DNA of 64,000 nucleotides, from positions 62,001 through 126,000 of the forward strand of contig NZ_JABBCH010000006.1 in the NCBI RefSeq assembly GCF_012952295.1. The letters are read 5' to 3'. Position 1 is the stretch's first letter; every line of letters begins with the position of its first letter. The notes below the pieces were generated by a model. That model was not told the DNA's origin. It worked only from the letters and a program-made list of their open reading frames with translations, and did not search any database. This document shows, piece after piece, positions 61,868-64,000 of this stretch. The position numbers and the translations under genes were made by a program. Origin of the DNA: Crystallibacter degradans (GTDB taxonomy: Bacteria > Actinomycetota > Actinomycetes > Actinomycetales > Micrococcaceae).

Positions 61868-62143
61868 CTACACGTTGCTGCTTTCGCCGAGGACCCGCAG
61901 CCGCTCCTGGTATTCGTCCAACGTGATCCGGCCGTGGGCCAGCCTCTGGTCCAGGATCTGTCGTGCCACGCTTCGGGGCGGCGGTGCATGATGCGTTGCT
62001 GCCGGGGTCAACAGGTACGGCTCGCCGCCACGGGTGGCGGTCACAAAGGCCCGCACCACCATGACAGCCAGCAGCACCACAACCATCAGCAGCACCAGGC
62101 CGAAAAGCCAGGCTCCTCCGACTAAGAACCATTCTGCATTCAT
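61868..62143 (-). CDS. SHOCT-domain small membrane protein
   Basis: 91 aa from the ATG at 62143, GGGAGA RBS. One long transmembrane helix (about 5-30), then a linker and the C-terminal SHOCT motif ARQILDQRLAHGRITLDEYQERLRVL. Such proteins are frequent in actinobacteria, without a known function; the SHOCT motif may mediate oligomerisation. Confidence 0.85.
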   Translation of the reverse strand: MNAEWFLVGGAWLFGLVLLMVVVLLAVMVVRAFVTATRGGEPYLLTPAATHHAPPPRSVARQILDQRLAHGRITLDEYQERLRVLGESSNV

Positions 62144-62272
62144 TGCAATGCATCTCCCTCGACGCGGAAGCAACCTTGCCGTAGAGCCGCGGACAATGTC
62201 GCCCCTGAACGGTATTCCTTATAGCCAGATTACCCATCTCCGCTGAGGAGATACAGGGGTGCGCGTGTCACC

Positions 62273-62288
62273 GCAACGTAAACGTTGC
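62273..62288. promoter_or_regulatory. Palindrome upstream of the M1 peptidase gene
   Basis: GCAACGT-AA-ACGTTGC, perfect 7-bp arms, in the 282-base divergent gap between the SHOCT and M1 genes. Possible operator of LacI- or TetR-like type; no regulator is encoded nearby. Confidence 0.4.
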
Positions 62289-62425
62289 AACATAACTTTT
62301 TCCCAAGCACCGGGACGAAGAATGGCACCGGAGCGCAGTAACAGCTGCACCGACCGTATTCATTGACACCACTTGCAGAAGCAGCGCACGGTAGAGACAC
62401 CGACAGCGCTGTTTCAGGGGGCAGC

Positions 62426-64000
62426 ATGAGTTTCAGATCCAGGTCAGGCACGGAACCAACCGGGCCGGCAGTATGGCGCCGGACCGGCATTGCGGTGGCC
62501 GTTGCGGCATCGTTGGCCGCGGGCCTGACTGTCCTGCCGGGAACCGCCGCCCTCGCAGCGCCCGATCCGCGGTTGTTCGAATCCCAGCCCGGCGCGGCAA
62601 GCGTGGGCGATAAGTACTTCCCGCAGGCAGGCAACGGCGGCTACGACGTCAAGCACTACCAATTGGACCTGTCCTACCATCCGCCCACGGACAAGCTGGA
62701 CGGCATTGCCACCATCAGCGCCCGTGCCGCCCAGGACCTTTCCTCCTTCAACCTGGACCTGCGCGGTCTCTCCGTGGAGTCAGTCGAGGTCAACGGCCTC
62801 TCTGCCTACTGGTCCGTTCCGGAGGACGGCGAACTGAAGGTACAGTCGCCGCAGAATATCCGCAAGGGCGACAAGTTCACCGTGGTGGTCAAGTACTCGG
62901 GCGTGCCCAAAACCATCAAGGAGCCGGGCCTGGCCGGCTTCATCCACACCGAAACCGGCGCCACGGTCACCGGCCACCCCCTGACCGCGCCCACCTGGTT
63001 CCCGTCCAACAACCACCCGCGGGACAAGGCCACCTACACTTACAACATCTCTGTGCCGGACGGCTGGGAAGCCCTGGCCAACGGCGCGCTGACCGACAAG
63101 AAGTCCAAGAGCGGCCGGACCACGTGGACGTGGGAAGCCAAGGAGCAGCTGCCGGCGTACCTGGCCTCGATGAGCGTCGGCGAGTTCGAGATCGACTCCT
63201 ATGCCAAGGACGGCATCGACTACTGGGACGCACTGGATCCGGAACTGAAGTCCGTCATCACGCCGCGCAACGGCAACGGCCTGGCCTGGTCCCACACCTC
63301 GGACGCCTCCTACAAGCGGCTCAGCCGCACCATCAGCATTCCCAACGACGGCGCCGAGCTGTCCTTCTGGCTCGAGCGCGACACGGAACCGGGCTGGGAC
63401 TTCGCGTTCGTGGAGGCCCGCACCGCTGGCACCGAGGACTGGACCACGCTCAAGGACACTACCGGCCACGCCACCAACGACACCGGCCTGGCCTGCCCCG
63501 CCTGGCACGAGGTGCATCCGTTCCTCAGGCATTACCAAACCGACGACGGCGAGGGCGGCTGCACGGCCGAAGGCACCTCGGGCAAGTGGTGGGCTGCCAG
63601 CGGCACCAGCGACGGCTGGGAGAAGTGGGAGTTCGATCTGTCCGCCTTCAAGGGTACGGACGTGGAGCTCTCCATCACCTACGCCAGCGACATCAACGGT
63701 CAGCGTGACGGCGTCCTGATCGAGGACATCATCGTCTCCACCGACGAGGGCACCACGTCCTTCGAGAACGACCGCAACCGGGACCGGCTGGAAGGCTGGA
63801 CCGTTCCCGGTGCGCCGGAAGGCAGCCCGGGCAACGAGGATGACTGGGAAGCCGGCGTTTCCACGCCGGTCTCCATCGGCGCCAGGGTGGAAAAGGGCCT
63901 GGCACGCCAGCCCGAAATCATCGGTTTCCTGGCCGACAATTTCGGCGACTATCCCGCGGAGGCCGCGGGCGGCGTCGTGAGTGGAATTGACGGTCTGGGG
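62426..64000 (+). CDS. M1 family metallopeptidase, secreted, N-terminal part (cut by window end)
   Basis: 525 codons are visible and there is no stop. Signal peptide of about 45 residues (hydrophobic run then AALAAPDP). The start YFPQAGNGGYDVKHYQLDLSYHPPTDKLDG is the N-terminal beta domain of aminopeptidase N-like M1 enzymes. Between that and the catalytic domain lies an inserted beta domain (about residues 290-440), with KWEFDLSAFKGTDVELSITYASD and several Cys, of MAM or immune-inhibitor-A-like appearance. The HExxH zinc site lies beyond the window. Confidence 0.88.
   Translation, partial: MSFRSRSGTEPTGPAVWRRTGIAVAVAASLAAGLTVLPGTAALAAPDPRLFESQPGAASVGDKYFPQAGNGGYDVKHYQLDLSYHPPTDKLDGIATISARAAQDLSSFNLDLRGLSVESVEVNGLSAYWSVPEDGELKVQSPQNIRKGDKFTVVVKYSGVPKTIKEPGLAGFIHTETGATVTGHPLTAPTWFPSNNHPRDKATYTYNISVPDGWEALANGALTDKKSKSGRTTWTWEAKEQLPAYLASMSVGEFEIDSYAKDGIDYWDALDPELKSVITPRNGNGLAWSHTSDASYKRLSRTISIPNDGAELSFWLERDTEPGWDFAFVEARTAGTEDWTTLKDTTGHATNDTGLACPAWHEVHPFLRHYQTDDGEGGCTAEGTSGKWWAASGTSDGWEKWEFDLSAFKGTDVELSITYASDINGQRDGVLIEDIIVSTDEGTTSFENDRNRDRLEGWTVPGAPEGSPGNEDDWEAGVSTPVSIGARVEKGLARQPEIIGFLADNFGDYPAEAAGGVVSGIDGLG

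Noticed and set aside
62575-62590. GTTCGAATCC resembling a tRNA T-loop
   Set aside because: It lies inside the M1 peptidase coding frame, with no cloverleaf or acceptor stem around it.
1-64000. Prophage, integrative element or CRISPR array
   Set aside because: No integrase, transposase, phage structural gene, att-like duplication or regularly spaced repeats were seen; composition looks even, with only small AT-rich patches.

Overview
The window is high-GC DNA from an actinobacterium, most likely Arthrobacter or a close Micrococcaceae relative. This is inferred from the gene repertoire, frequent GTG/TTG starts, a Pkn-type kinase next to a lipoprotein, HemD fused to a winged-helix domain, an LpdA-like quinone dehydrogenase and an actinobacterial alternate-signal-peptide/SipW locus; no rRNA is present to confirm it. 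About 55 protein genes cover roughly 90% of the sequence. I found no tRNA, rRNA, CRISPR array, transposase or phage module.

Layout. 1-6854: SDR oxidoreductase, lipoprotein serpin, DUF885 peptidase, dicarboxylate/amino-acid symporter, Maf pyrophosphatase. 6905-10817: Ser/Thr kinase with an overlapping lipoprotein gene, divergent from a biotin-dependent acyl-CoA carboxylase alpha subunit. 11145-16226: a 1693-residue secreted haem peroxidase whose domain is interrupted by three cell-wall-binding repeats and which carries RTX-like calcium repeats. 16465-23812: GlsB stress protein, two MFS transporters, Tex, a DUF3060 lipoprotein and several small proteins. 23871-30316: SGNH hydrolase, quinone dehydrogenase, a J-domain/membrane/NERD fusion, purine nucleoside phosphorylase and phosphohexomutase. 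30357-36952: nitrite assimilation and sirohaem supply (CbiX-type chelatase, NirD, NirB, CobA, HemD-winged helix); a formate/nitrite-type channel lies at 41372. 36997-49261: aldehyde dehydrogenase, VOC protein, a secreted HExxH protein, methyltransferase, GGDEF-EAL protein, hybrid-like histidine kinase, DeoC and NhaA.

49289-62143 is the most distinctive part. A SipW-type signal peptidase sits with two proteins bearing SipW-dependent signal peptides and a small secreted protein, reminiscent of the Bacillus tapA-sipW-tasA matrix operon. Divergent from it is an Hpt-like protein that has lost its phospho-accepting His, followed by an OmpR-type regulator, a membrane histidine kinase and a VanZ protein. 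The promoter side of the SipW operon carries two tandem 11-bp CTCAAG-type repeats pointing into the operon. The same arrangement, in the same orientation, precedes the UDP-glucose dehydrogenase gene about 8 kb away, suggesting one regulator controls surface proteins and polysaccharide precursors. Two paralogous M28 peptidases lie between them, and an HNH protein that may be a modification-dependent restriction enzyme follows ugd. The window ends inside an M1 aminopeptidase gene.

Metabolic links: NirBD reduces nitrite with sirohaem made by HemD, CobA and the CbiX-type chelatase. Purine nucleoside phosphorylase, the hexomutase and DeoC fit nucleoside salvage. Functions are assigned from motifs read by eye; no database search was run.
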